Source: a virus
Virus record (IMG/VR): IMGVR_UViG_3300045049_000094
Coordinates: 1 to 42,530 of that record
DNA length: 42,530 bases
Direction: 5' to 3' (one strand)
Shown piece by piece: positions 31,815 through 39,057 of this stretch (within the stretch, counting starts at the first letter, position 1; each line of letters opens with the position of its first letter). A model generated the notes under the pieces. The model did no database searches, was not told the origin of the DNA, and saw only the letters and a list, made by a program, of their open reading frames with translations. Position numbers and translations under genes: made by a program.

Positions 31815-32606
31815 ATGAAAGACCGTCAGATTCATGCCACGGCCGCCCGTCTGCTCGAGGCAGCAAAAATCCTGAAGGGCACCGCCGGCCCTTCGGACCT
31901 AGCTCGTCTGCTCGGGGTCTCGCCCCAAAAAGTGACAAACTGGATGAGCCGCGGTGTCTCGAAAGAAGGGTTGTTGGAGGCGCAGCGACTGATAGGATGC
32001 AGCGCGACCTGGTTACAAACAGGAGAGGGCCAGATGGTCGAGGGCTCCGTTCATAACCAGGCCGAAGCGCAAAGCCCGAAGAGCGAAGAAACGCAGCGTT
32101 TAATCGCCAAATTGCTGCCTGAAGGAAAAGGTAACGTCCTGACGTGGGAGCGGCCGGAGGATCTCGAATTCGACGAGGACAGAGTCTGGATCGACCGCTT
32201 TGACTATCGTTTTTCGGCGGGGTCCGGTTTGATGCAGTGGGAAGTGAGGCAGAAGAAGGCGCTCCCCTTCGATATGAGCTTTTTCAAGGGGCTCGGAGTG
32301 CGGCCACAAGATTGCCGGCTGGCGCAGGTCCATGGCCGAAGCATGGAGCCGTACCTATATCATCGAGACATGATGATGATCTGCACGGCCAACACGCGGA
32401 TCAAAGACGGCCTCGTTTATGCTGTGTACTTCGAGGATGAGCAGCTTGTGAAGCAAATCTTCAAGGAGCCTGGAGGTGGGCTGCGGTTACACTCTTTGAA
32501 CCCGGAATTTCCTGACAGAGTGCTGGTTGGCGACCAGCTCGCGGCCTTGCATGTGGCTGGCGAAGTGATCTATCGGTCAGGGTCTGGACCGGCAGGCGGT
32601 AACTAG
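31815..32606 (+). CDS. CI-type repressor with S24 self-cleavage domain
   Basis: A 263-residue lysogeny repressor. The helix-turn-helix is at about residues 24-47 (GPSDLARLLGVSPQKVTNWM). The S24/LexA-type domain has the nucleophile S176 (GRSMEPYL) and general base K213 (LVKQIF), with a candidate cleavage site A135-G136 (RFSAGSG), so it should be inactivated by RecA after DNA damage. ATG 31815 is chosen for family length; ATG 31806 is possible and has GGAA close by. It diverges from the Cro-like gene and is followed by two small genes and a terminator. Confidence 0.88.
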   Translation: MKDRQIHATAARLLEAAKILKGTAGPSDLARLLGVSPQKVTNWMSRGVSKEGLLEAQRLIGCSATWLQTGEGQMVEGSVHNQAEAQSPKSEETQRLIAKLLPEGKGNVLTWERPEDLEFDEDRVWIDRFDYRFSAGSGLMQWEVRQKKALPFDMSFFKGLGVRPQDCRLAQVHGRSMEPYLYHRDMMMICTANTRIKDGLVYAVYFEDEQLVKQIFKEPGGGLRLHSLNPEFPDRVLVGDQLAALHVAGEVIYRSGSGPAGGN

Positions 32607-32614
32607 GAGCCGTA

Positions 32615-32830
32615 ATGGACGAAGAGACCTCTACCGCGATATTTGCGTTGTGTGTTACGCAACATTTGACCCTCAAATCTGTTTCGAAAATGATGCAGGT
32701 TGTGTCAAAGAACGCATCTGAGCAGGACATCTATGAGATGAGCGAGACGCTCGGCGCGGCCCTCGATGCCTTCGATGATGTCTTGACCCGCACGAAAGCA
32801 GTGATCGACAAGGCAGCCAAGCATGGCTAA
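32615..32830 (+). CDS. Small protein cotranscribed with repressor (rexA position)
   Basis: A 71-residue protein, MDEETSTAIFALCVTQHLTL, then SVSKMMQVVSKNASEQDIYE and FDDVLTRTKAVIDKAAKHG. GGAG lies at good distance before the ATG, eight bases after cI. No family is recognised. Being expressed with the repressor, it is available in the lysogen and might influence host fitness or exclude other phages. Confidence 0.65.
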   Translation: MDEETSTAIFALCVTQHLTLKSVSKMMQVVSKNASEQDIYEMSETLGAALDAFDDVLTRTKAVIDKAAKHG

Positions 32831-33179
32831 CGCAGACTATAGCCTCATGCAGAGATTGGCCGAGCAAGAATCCGTTCTACGCTCGATTCCGGTTGACACT
32901 ACCGGTGGCGGTGGGGATGATGGGGGCATGGAAGCTAGAATCGCCGCCCTCGAACAGGCCAATCTTGAGACTCGCGACCGGCTCGCGAGGATCGAAACTC
33001 GTCTCGACTCCGTGGCAACTAAGGCTGACCTGGTTGGGCTTCATGGTGATATGCAATCTATGCGCGTCGCACTCCACCAGGAGATAAACGCCCAGACTTG
33101 GAAGCTCGTGACGTTCGTCTGCAGCTTCGGTACTGCCCTGGTGGCCGCCACCTATTTCATCGCGAAACACGTCAGCTAG
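32823..33179 (+). CDS. Coiled-coil membrane protein cotranscribed with repressor (rexB position)
   Basis: A 118-residue protein. Residues about 36-80 are a coiled coil (MEARIAALEQANLETRDRLA, RIETRLDSVATKADLVGLHG) and residues about 94-115 a single membrane segment (LVTFVCSFGTALVAATYFIA). It overlaps the preceding gene by eight bases and is followed by a terminator. Similar coiled-coil plus tail-anchor proteins are common in prophages without known function. Its lysogenic expression suggests an immunity or exclusion role, not shown. Confidence 0.68.
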   Translation: MANADYSLMQRLAEQESVLRSIPVDTTGGGGDDGGMEARIAALEQANLETRDRLARIETRLDSVATKADLVGLHGDMQSMRVALHQEINAQTWKLVTFVCSFGTALVAATYFIAKHVS

Positions 33180-33202
33180 CGCCGACTCTCGGCTCCGACC
33201 AG

Positions 33203-33227
33203 AAGCCCGCCCCGAGCGGGCTTTTTT
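33203..33227 (+). terminator. Terminator of the repressor operon
   Basis: Stem AAGCCCGC/GCGGGCTT (33203-33210 with 33216-33223), five-base loop, followed by six T residues. It separates cI and its two partners from the rightward promoter. Confidence 0.85.
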
Positions 33228-33288
33228 GCGCCCGCGCGCCAGCCACCTATCACGCGGCCCATCTCATATGAAAAATCAATGTTCATCG

Positions 33289-33330
33289 TTAAACACGGTG
33301 TTTGACACGAGAATAAACATGGTGTTTAAT
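33289..33330 (+). promoter_or_regulatory. pL-like promoter with two operators
   Basis: TTGACA (33302-33307), 17 bases, TTTAAT (33325-33330), the same boxes and spacing as the cro promoter. A perfect operator palindrome AAACAC-G-GTGTTT (33291-33303) overlaps the -35 box and a near copy AAACAT-G-GTGTTT (33315-33327) overlaps the -10. Repression by CI is expected; the start is near 33337, reading into the structured RNA region. Confidence 0.78.
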
Positions 33331-33392
33331 TGATCCCATCGCAGCACCAAACGCGCAACGGCGCACCGGGAAGTCTCCGGGTTCTTTAAACA

Positions 33393-33860
33393 TGATGGCG
33401 GATGAACTGGCTCGAACCATCGGGCCCACCCCCTGGCCTCGTGCGGGTGAAGCAAAAGCACGGGAAATGGCGGCCTGATGAGCTGCTACCGAAAGGCGCC
33501 GAGCGATCGTGGCGCGGTAACGATCGCAACCGTCCTCGAGCCGGAGCTGGCTCGGCCAGGAGTAGCCGGCCGAGGACGTAAAGCAATGTTGAGTGAATGG
33601 CGCTGTGAAGTGCGCGAGCTCGTGGAATGGAGCGCACAAACCAGACGGCCGAGCGTGGATCGCTCGGATGCGAGAAGTCGGCCGAACAAGCATACCGCCT
33701 CCATGCGGGGTCGACAGCCGGTTAGCGATCGGCCACAGCGCCATTCACTGAGCAGTGCTGAAAAGCAGTCTTTAGCGGAGCCATCCTACCGTCGGCGCGG
33801 CGACGTGAAATAGCCCGTACGCATGCAATCACTCCGCGGGTGGCTCCGCCAAAGACTGTT
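33393..33860 (+). ncRNA. Candidate large structured noncoding RNA
   Basis: This stretch downstream of the pL-like promoter has no convincing gene but many stable helices: 33438-33444/33458-33464; GCGATCGT/ACGATCGC (33503-33510/33520-33527); a 13-bp stem with a bulged A (33531-33544/33566-33578) closed by CTGGC-TCG-GCCAG; a perfect 16-bp stem AGTGAATGGCGCTGTG (33592-33607/33734-33749) enclosing a multibranch set with GTGCGC/GCGCAC, CGGCCGA/TCGGCCG, CCGC/GCGG and GCCG/CGGC; and a 20-bp stem (33766-33786/33838-33858, one mismatch and one G-U) holding CGTCG/CGACG. Function unknown. Confidence 0.65.
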
Positions 33861-33907
33861 AGTAGTCCTTTTGAAATTCTAGATCGGGAAAGCGACAGAG
33901 GGCCGGT

Positions 33908-34060
33908 ATGAGGGTGTTTGAGCCGTCGGATGACTGGCGCCTACGCGGTTTGGACGACGCACTGGAGCCGAGTGATCCGCTCACCGAAGAAGAGGAACGA
34001 GAGCTGTACGAGCAGGAGCGTGAACAACGCGCCGATTGGCGCCGAAGGGGATCGCCGTGA
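33908..34060 (+). CDS. Small acidic phage protein
   Basis: A 50-residue protein, MRVFEPSDDWRLRGLDDALE then PSDPLTEEEERELYEQEREQ, ending WRRRGSP. GAGGG is before the ATG. It is the first protein gene after the structured RNA region, and its stop overlaps the next GTG. Strongly charged, helical C-terminus; unknown function. Confidence 0.65.
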   Translation: MRVFEPSDDWRLRGLDDALEPSDPLTEEEERELYEQEREQRADWRRRGSP

Positions 34061-34206
34061 AATTCGAGCCGCTGCTGTTGAACATCATCATCGTGTTGGC
34101 GAATGCGTACCTCGAATACACATGCCCGAATCCCTGGGAGCCGCCGACCCGGCGCAGATGGGTGTACCGGCGCACCGTCGACCTCTCGCAGATCGCATTG
34201 CTGTAA
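34057..34206 (+). CDS. Small phage protein, GTG start
   Basis: A 49-residue protein with GTG in a GTGA overlap: VKFEPLLLNIIIVLANAYLE, then YTCPNPWEPPTRRRWVYRRT VDLSQIALL. The first 20 residues are hydrophobic and could span or touch the membrane. Unknown function. Confidence 0.55.
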   Translation: MKFEPLLLNIIIVLANAYLEYTCPNPWEPPTRRRWVYRRTVDLSQIALL

Positions 34207-34260
34207 CGATTTCTCCACGGCGGAAGCCAGCGCCGGACTACCTCAAGTTAGGAGTCCTTT

Positions 34261-34407
34261 ATGGAATTCCTCACGCAAGAAGAGCTTCGTCGAATTGAGC
34301 TGTCGCAGGAGATCTGCGCGGCCGTGTTTCTCGGAGCGTTTGCCGCGCTGTGCGCGCTGCCGTTCGCGTTCGGCGGCCGGCTGTTCATTGCCATTTTCGG
34401 AGGTTGA
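34261..34407 (+). CDS. Tiny membrane protein
   Basis: A 48-residue protein, MEFLTQEELRRIELSQEICA followed by the hydrophobic AVFLGAFAALCALPFAFGG and LFIAIFGG. A clear AGGAG precedes the ATG. One or two membrane spans are likely. Unknown function. Confidence 0.6.
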   Translation: MEFLTQEELRRIELSQEICAAVFLGAFAALCALPFAFGGRLFIAIFGG

Positions 34408-34408
34408 C

Positions 34409-34618
34409 ATGTTCCAGACACCGAAGCGCGGTACCGACCTGCGCCACGTGGACACACGAGACGCGCTGACCGACGAAGAGCGGCAAGCGGTTCGGCGCGA
34501 GCGACAGCGCGAAGCATTGGGCCTGTCGGCGCCGCGCGTCGTCATCGGCGTCTCCTATGTGCCGCCGGCAGTCGCACGCCAGTTCCACTACATCGACTGG
34601 TTGCGAGGCGCCTCATGA
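34409..34618 (+). CDS. Small phage protein
   Basis: A 69-residue protein, MFQTPKRGTDLRHVDTRDAL, then an arginine-rich helix (TDEERQAVRRERQREALGLS) and PRVVIGVSYVPPAVARQFHY. GGAGG lies just upstream, inside the end of the previous gene. Overlaps the next gene by four bases. Unknown function. Confidence 0.6.
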   Translation: MFQTPKRGTDLRHVDTRDALTDEERQAVRRERQREALGLSAPRVVIGVSYVPPAVARQFHYIDWLRGAS

Positions 34619-34728
34619 GCGGACTCGTGATTGGGCTGGTCATCTGGCTGTTTGTGGTCGCGATGCTGCTTCGCCTGATCTATGGCGCAGGCGAGCCCGT
34701 GCGCCGCAAGAAGGGCGGCAAGTCATGA
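34615..34728 (+). CDS. Tiny membrane protein
   Basis: A 37-residue protein, MSGLVIGLVIWLFVVAMLLR then LIYGAGEPVRRKKGGKS: one membrane helix followed by a basic tail, so an N-out, C-in topology is likely. ATGA overlaps on both sides. Unknown function. Confidence 0.55.
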   Translation: MSGLVIGLVIWLFVVAMLLRLIYGAGEPVRRKKGGKS

Positions 34729-34886
34729 CGCGACAACTCGACCGGTTCTACGCAAAGCACCCGCGTGCGGCGTTGGCGATTGCGATCGTGATCGCGTTCG
34801 TCTGCCTCGTCGCGATCCAGTCCTTCGACCGCGCCGGCCAACAGCCCGCGCAGCAGATTCAGGCAAACACAAGGAATATGACGTGA
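34725..34886 (+). CDS. Tiny membrane protein
   Basis: A 53-residue protein, MTRQLDRFYAKHPRAALAIA then IVIAFVCLVAIQSFDRAGQQ: a basic N-terminus, one membrane helix and a Q/A-rich tail. ATGA and GTGA overlaps with neighbours. Unknown function. Confidence 0.55.
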   Translation: MTRQLDRFYAKHPRAALAIAIVIAFVCLVAIQSFDRAGQQPAQQIQANTRNMT

Positions 34887-35152
34887 ACAAGCAAATCACC
34901 ATGGACTCTGTCGAGTCCTCGCAGATCCATAGCATTGGCCACGACGCCGAGACAAACACCCTCGCGATCCGGTTCAAGAGCCGCAGCGGCCCCGGTTCGC
35001 TGTATCACTACAGCAACTTCACTGCCGACGACTATGCCGCGTTCAAGGCGGCCGAATCGAAGGGTGCTCACTTCGGCAAGTACATCAAACACTTCACGGA
35101 GAAGTATCCGTTCGTGAAGGTCGAATCTGCACCATCGAAGGAGCTGGCATGA
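34883..35152 (+). CDS. KTSC-domain protein
   Basis: An 89-residue protein with GTG start: VNKQITMDSVESSQIHSIGH then LAIRFKSRSGPGSLYHYSNF and FGKYIKHFTEKYPFVKV. The S..I...GYD....L.I.F..G..Y.Y..V....Y..F..A.S.G.F....I pattern is the KTSC domain, common in phage and bacterial proteins and related to the lysyl-tRNA synthetase C-terminus. Located just before the recombination genes. Biochemical role not established. Confidence 0.8.
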   Translation: MNKQITMDSVESSQIHSIGHDAETNTLAIRFKSRSGPGSLYHYSNFTADDYAAFKAAESKGAHFGKYIKHFTEKYPFVKVESAPSKELA

Positions 35153-36228
35153 GCACGGCACTGACGACGCGCAACGAATTCGGCGCGCAGCAGCAGACGA
35201 TGGCCGTCGTGGAGACTGCATCGACCGCTATCGCCGCGCAATCAAAAGCCATGGTGGAAGCTCGCTATGTTATGGCGATGCAGCGTCCGCGAAACTGGGA
35301 TCAGGTGCGGCAAGACCTGATTCTGGAGTGCCGGCGTCCCGCCTTCGCCAACAACAAGAGCGCCTACTACCGCAAGCCGATCGGCAACGGGGTAGAGGGC
35401 CTTGGAATTCGGTTCGTCGAAGTCGCACTGCGCTGCATGAAGAACGTGTTGGTCGAAACGACCATGATCTTCGAGGACGACTCGAAAGAAGTGCATCGCG
35501 TCAGCGTCACCGACCTCGAATCGAACTTGACTTATCCGCTGGACGTGCGCGTCTCCAAAACGGTGGAGCGCTCGAAGCCGATGGACGACGGCTCGTACAT
35601 TTCGATGCGCATGAACAGCTACAAGAAGCCGGTCTATACGGTGCCGGCGAACGATGACGATCTGCTCAACAAGCGGGCCGCGCAGATCTCGAAGGCTATC
35701 CGGACGCTCGGCTTGCGCATCATCCCGGGCGACCTGCAGGACGAGGCCGAAGCAATCATCAAGGCAGTCCGGCTCGACGAGGCCGCGAGCGACCCCGCAG
35801 CAGAACGCAAGCGCATCGCTGACGCCTTCGCAGAGATCGGCGTGAAAGCCGCCGATCTGACCGCTTACCTGGGCCACTCCCTCGATACCTGCTCTCCGCC
35901 CGAGTTGGTTGACCTGCGCGGCATCTATGGCGCAATCAAGGATGGCGAAGCCACCTGGAAATCGGTCATGGAGAACAAGGCTGAGCAGCAGGGCGGCGGC
36001 GATCCTGCTGGCGGTGCGCCGGCCGTCAATGGCGGGGCTACGGTCACGGGTAAGGTCGTGCCCGTTTGCTCCGAAGAGGAATTCAAGAAAAAGTCCGCCG
36101 AATGGCGCAAGACGATTGTCGACAAGAAGAAGTCAGTCGCGGAGCTGACCGCGATGATCGAGACACGGACGCTTCTCACCGAAGAGCAGAAGATGCAGAT
36201 CGACGCCTGGAGCCACGAAAATGACTGA
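35149..36228 (+). CDS. Probable single-strand annealing protein
   Basis: A 359-residue protein just before a YqaJ-type exonuclease, the normal place of a RecT/Red-beta/Erf-type annealing protein. The conserved-looking core is residues about 25-215 (VMAMQRPRNWDQVRQDLILE, YYRKPIGNGVEGLGIRFVEV, AAQISKAIRTLGLRIIPGDL). The C-terminal part is helical and alanine/lysine rich with a GGG linker, perhaps for binding host SSB or the nuclease. I do not recognise a classical RecT motif, so the class is unclear. It overlaps the nuclease gene by eight bases. Confidence 0.65.
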   Translation: MSTALTTRNEFGAQQQTMAVVETASTAIAAQSKAMVEARYVMAMQRPRNWDQVRQDLILECRRPAFANNKSAYYRKPIGNGVEGLGIRFVEVALRCMKNVLVETTMIFEDDSKEVHRVSVTDLESNLTYPLDVRVSKTVERSKPMDDGSYISMRMNSYKKPVYTVPANDDDLLNKRAAQISKAIRTLGLRIIPGDLQDEAEAIIKAVRLDEAASDPAAERKRIADAFAEIGVKAADLTAYLGHSLDTCSPPELVDLRGIYGAIKDGEATWKSVMENKAEQQGGGDPAGGAPAVNGGATVTGKVVPVCSEEEFKKKSAEWRKTIVDKKKSVAELTAMIETRTLLTEEQKMQIDAWSHEND

Positions 36229-37864
36229 ACGCATCATTCACAACCTGGTTCAGGGCACGCCGGAATGGGAGCAGTTTCGTTTTCAGCACTTCGGTGCGAG
36301 CGAAGCCGCAGCCATGCTCGGCCTCTCGCCCAAGGTGCGGCGCACGGAGCTTTTGCACATGAAGCATACCGGCACCGCGCGAGAGTTCAGCGAGTGGGTG
36401 CAGAGGAACATCCTCGACTACGGCCACGAAGTCGAGGCACTGGCAAGGCCGCTAGTCGAGGTCCTCATCGGAGCGGACCTTTACCCCGTTACTTGCTCGC
36501 TCGGTCGCCTGTCGGCGTCGTGCGACGGGCTCACGATGTCGGAAGACATCGCATTCGAGCATAAGCAGTACAACGCAGCGCTGTTTGATGCTCTCTCAAA
36601 CGGCGTGTTGCCGGAAGAGCATATGCCGCAGGCGCAGCAGATCATGCTGGTAACAGGAGCGTCGCGCGTTGTGTTCACGTGCTCGGACGGAACGCCTGAT
36701 CGGCTCGTGACCCTGGACGTGCTGCCAGACGAAACATGGTTCGAGCGCCTGCGCACTGGCTGGGCCCAGTTCGAGAAGGATCTCGCCGACTACCGGCCAC
36801 AGGAAGTCGTGGAGACGCCGAAGCCCGAGGCCATCATCGCGCTGCCGGCGCTGGCGGTGCAGATCCGCGGCGAAGTGATCACCAGCAATCTGCCGGCATT
36901 CAGGTCGGCGGCGGAGCAGTTCATCGCGAGTATCAAGACCGACCTGAAGACCGATGAGGATTTTGTCCAGGCGGCCGCGACGGTCAGTTTCTGCGATGAC
37001 GCGGAAAAGAGGTTGGCCGCCGCGCTCGACGGCGCCATCGCGCAGATGAGCACGGTCGATGAAGTGAAGCGCACTGTCGAGCACTTGATCGAACAGTTCC
37101 GCAGCAAGCGTCTTGAGCTCGACAAACTGGTCGAGAGCCGCAAGAAGAAGATCAAGGAAGATGCGGTCGCCGAGCGGCGCCAGAAGTACGCCGATCACGT
37201 CGAGGCGTTGAACAACGCGCTGGGTGATGTGAGCATTGCGGTGGCCGCGCCCGACTTTGCGGGCGCCATCAAAGGCTTGAAGACGATCGCCAGCCTGAAC
37301 GACAAGCTGGATACGGCGCTTGCCAACGGGAAGATTTCCGCCGACGCGGCCGCGCGGGACCTGCGCGCGAAGCTCGACTGGTATCAGGAGCACGCCATCG
37401 GACATGCATTCCTGTTCCGCGATCTGCAGACGCTGATCCAGAAACCGGCCGAGGACTTCCAGCTGGCAGTCACTACCCGCATCGAGCTGCACAAGCAGGA
37501 AGAAGCGAAGAAGACCGCGGCCCCTGCAGCCGTGTCCGAATCATCGGCTGTCGCGGCGACGTCGGCATCCGTACAGCCCTCGCTCGGATTCGTCCATAAC
37601 CAAGTCGCGCCCTGGATCGGATCCGTGCGAGTCGAACCGACTGGCGCACCGACTTTGCGCCTTGGGCAGATCAACGAACGGCTCGCGCCGATCACGCTGA
37701 CCGCCGACGGCCTTGCTGCTCTCGGCTTTCCGCACGCAGCAACCGACAAGAACGCGAAGCTGTATCACGAAGCGTCGTTCGTCGACATGTGCGCAGCGCT
37801 GATTCGGCACGTCCAGGCAGCGGTCGGCAACTTGCAGACAACCTCGCTGGAGCGCGCAGCGTAA
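36221..37864 (+). CDS. YqaJ-type exonuclease with long C-terminal extension
   Basis: A 547-residue protein. Residues 1-205 are a YqaJ/lambda-exonuclease fold: TPEWEQFRFQHFGASEAAAM, then catalytic D (SASCDGL) and the E-x-K motif in AFEHKQYN. It should chew 5' ends and hand 3' tails to the annealing protein. Residues about 225-430 are long helices resembling DUF1351-type phage proteins, and a last domain of about 80 residues (APITLTADGLAALGFPHAAT) is separate. The extension more than doubles the usual nuclease length. Confidence 0.82.
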   Translation: MTERIIHNLVQGTPEWEQFRFQHFGASEAAAMLGLSPKVRRTELLHMKHTGTAREFSEWVQRNILDYGHEVEALARPLVEVLIGADLYPVTCSLGRLSASCDGLTMSEDIAFEHKQYNAALFDALSNGVLPEEHMPQAQQIMLVTGASRVVFTCSDGTPDRLVTLDVLPDETWFERLRTGWAQFEKDLADYRPQEVVETPKPEAIIALPALAVQIRGEVITSNLPAFRSAAEQFIASIKTDLKTDEDFVQAAATVSFCDDAEKRLAAALDGAIAQMSTVDEVKRTVEHLIEQFRSKRLELDKLVESRKKKIKEDAVAERRQKYADHVEALNNALGDVSIAVAAPDFAGAIKGLKTIASLNDKLDTALANGKISADAAARDLRAKLDWYQEHAIGHAFLFRDLQTLIQKPAEDFQLAVTTRIELHKQEEAKKTAAPAAVSESSAVAATSASVQPSLGFVHNQVAPWIGSVRVEPTGAPTLRLGQINERLAPITLTADGLAALGFPHAATDKNAKLYHEASFVDMCAALIRHVQAAVGNLQTTSLERAA

Positions 37865-37961
37865 CGAACGGGCGACGCCGCCGGCCGACAGGAATGGGCG
37901 AAAGCGGTTCTCCAACTGGCCGGCGGCGGAGCCCCCTCATGAACACTCGAAAGGAATTGCC

Positions 37962-38567
37962 GTGAGAGAGGACATCGAGACGTTTCTCGCGTCGACCAGC
38001 GAGTCGACCGCCAAGACGATATCCGCCCGAATTGGGATGCCGCTGGAGGATGTGGCGAAGGAACTGCACCGCATGCACTCGAGCGGCGTCGTCGAACGCG
38101 AGAAGCGGCCGGGGAAAGGAAACGAGTACTGGTACTGGCTCACGCGGGCCGAGGCCAGCGCAGCGGACGCGGACAACGAAGAGGTCGCCGCCGACGAGGG
38201 CAAGCAAATGCAGAGCGGCGAGGCCGACGACGCCGCGCGGAAAGAGATCGAGCGAATCCGGGACCTTGCGACCCTTGTCGAGGAGCTGACCGCCGAGCGA
38301 GCCGCGCTGCAAGATGCCAACGCGCGGTTGAAGTCGAACAACGCCGCACTCGAACAGCGAATCGACGAACTGACGCTGGGTCCGATCGGTGCCAAATCGC
38401 CCCTGTTCGTGACGATCGGCCGGTACGCGAAGCCGCAACGGCACACGTCGATCGAGAAGGCCCAGAAGCGCGCGGCGGCGCTGGTGCGCGGAGAGAAGGA
38501 ATCGGAAGTGCTCGTGCTCGAACCTGTCGGCCGGATGGTCCGCGGGTCGGAATGGAGGGAGCGATGA
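37962..38567 (+). CDS. Winged-helix, coiled-coil phage protein
   Basis: A 201-residue protein with GTG start and AAGGA upstream. Residues 1-60 are a winged helix (TAKTISARIGMPLEDVAKEL, HSSGVVEREKRPGKGNEYWY). Residues about 95-135 are a coiled coil, and the C-terminus (PLFVTIGRYAKPQRHTSIEK) is a separate small domain with basic residues. It could be a DNA-binding regulator of the early operon, similar to DUF1627-type phage proteins. Function inferred. Confidence 0.65.
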   Translation: MREDIETFLASTSESTAKTISARIGMPLEDVAKELHRMHSSGVVEREKRPGKGNEYWYWLTRAEASAADADNEEVAADEGKQMQSGEADDAARKEIERIRDLATLVEELTAERAALQDANARLKSNNAALEQRIDELTLGPIGAKSPLFVTIGRYAKPQRHTSIEKAQKRAAALVRGEKESEVLVLEPVGRMVRGSEWRER

Positions 38568-38749
38568 CCGAGGTCGCTCTCTGGAAGATGCTGGCGGACC
38601 TTGAGTCGGCCTATCCGTCGCTCGACGATCACGCGGCATTGAAACCGGCGCGCGATGCTTCGCGTGTCGGTCAGGTCGTTCCGCTGTCTGAATCGACCAT
38701 CTCTCTTATTCGAGAGCTCCATTCCCAAGTTTGCAACACTTCGCGCTGA
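38564..38749 (+). CDS. Small phage protein
   Basis: A 61-residue protein in ATGA overlap with the previous gene: MTEVALWKMLADLESAYPSL, DDHAALKPARDASRVGQVVP, ending ELHSQVCNTSR. It is the last gene before a convergent minus-strand gene. Unknown function. Confidence 0.6.
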   Translation: MTEVALWKMLADLESAYPSLDDHAALKPARDASRVGQVVPLSESTISLIRELHSQVCNTSR

Positions 38750-38772
38750 TTGCTCCGGAGGTGGCGCAAGCC

Positions 38773-39057
38773 TCAAGGAGGCCCATCGCTGCCCGGCGGC
38801 TCAGATTCTCTGTCGGCGCTCTCATCGGCCTTTTCGCGATTTTCCTTAATTCGATCGCCGATCTCAGATCGGGTGGGAGGCTTGAATGCCGGAGGCCACT
38901 TGTCTTGCGCGATCGGCGGAGTGATGTCGGCGCACACCTCGGCGTCGTGGCCGTCAGATACGCAACTCTCGAACCGATCGGCTTCCTCGGGAGTTCGAAA
39001 GGTGTACTTGATGTCTCCGACGATAACTTCGGTCGGCGAAAGCCTGATTACGGCCAT
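38773..39057 (-). CDS. Small phage protein on the opposite strand
   Basis: A 94-residue protein in opposite orientation to the early left operon: MAVIRLSPTEVIVGDIKYTF, RTPEEADRFESCVSDGHDAE, then a charged tail ending ESEPPGSDGPP. GAGGAG is six bases before the ATG, so it is a good gene. It must have its own promoter in the 170-base gap upstream of the methyltransferase, but I cannot point to one. It might be expressed in the lysogen. Confidence 0.65.
   Translation of the reverse strand: MAVIRLSPTEVIVGDIKYTFRTPEEADRFESCVSDGHDAEVCADITPPIAQDKWPPAFKPPTRSEIGDRIKENREKADESADRESEPPGSDGPP

Noticed and set aside
33391-33477. Short plus-strand frame MMADELARTIGPTPWPRAGE...
   Set aside because: Only about 28 codons, no good ribosome site, and it overlaps the helices of the candidate RNA. 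Kept as unlikely.
33474-33495. Hammerhead-ribozyme-like core CTGATGA ... GAAA
   Set aside because: The nine bases between the two motifs cannot form stem II beyond one pair, and no strand providing stems I and III with a proper cleavage site was found. Probably chance, though it lies in the structured RNA region.
33478-33813. Plus-strand frame of 111 codons
   Set aside because: No ribosome-binding site of note, composition rich in R, S and P, and it runs through the strongest helices. More likely an open frame from high GC than a gene.
37894-37965. Possible 23-codon leader peptide before the winged-helix gene
   Set aside because: The AGGA site is too close to the ATG and the peptide is not protein-like; an eight-codon inner frame is also possible. 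Not supported.
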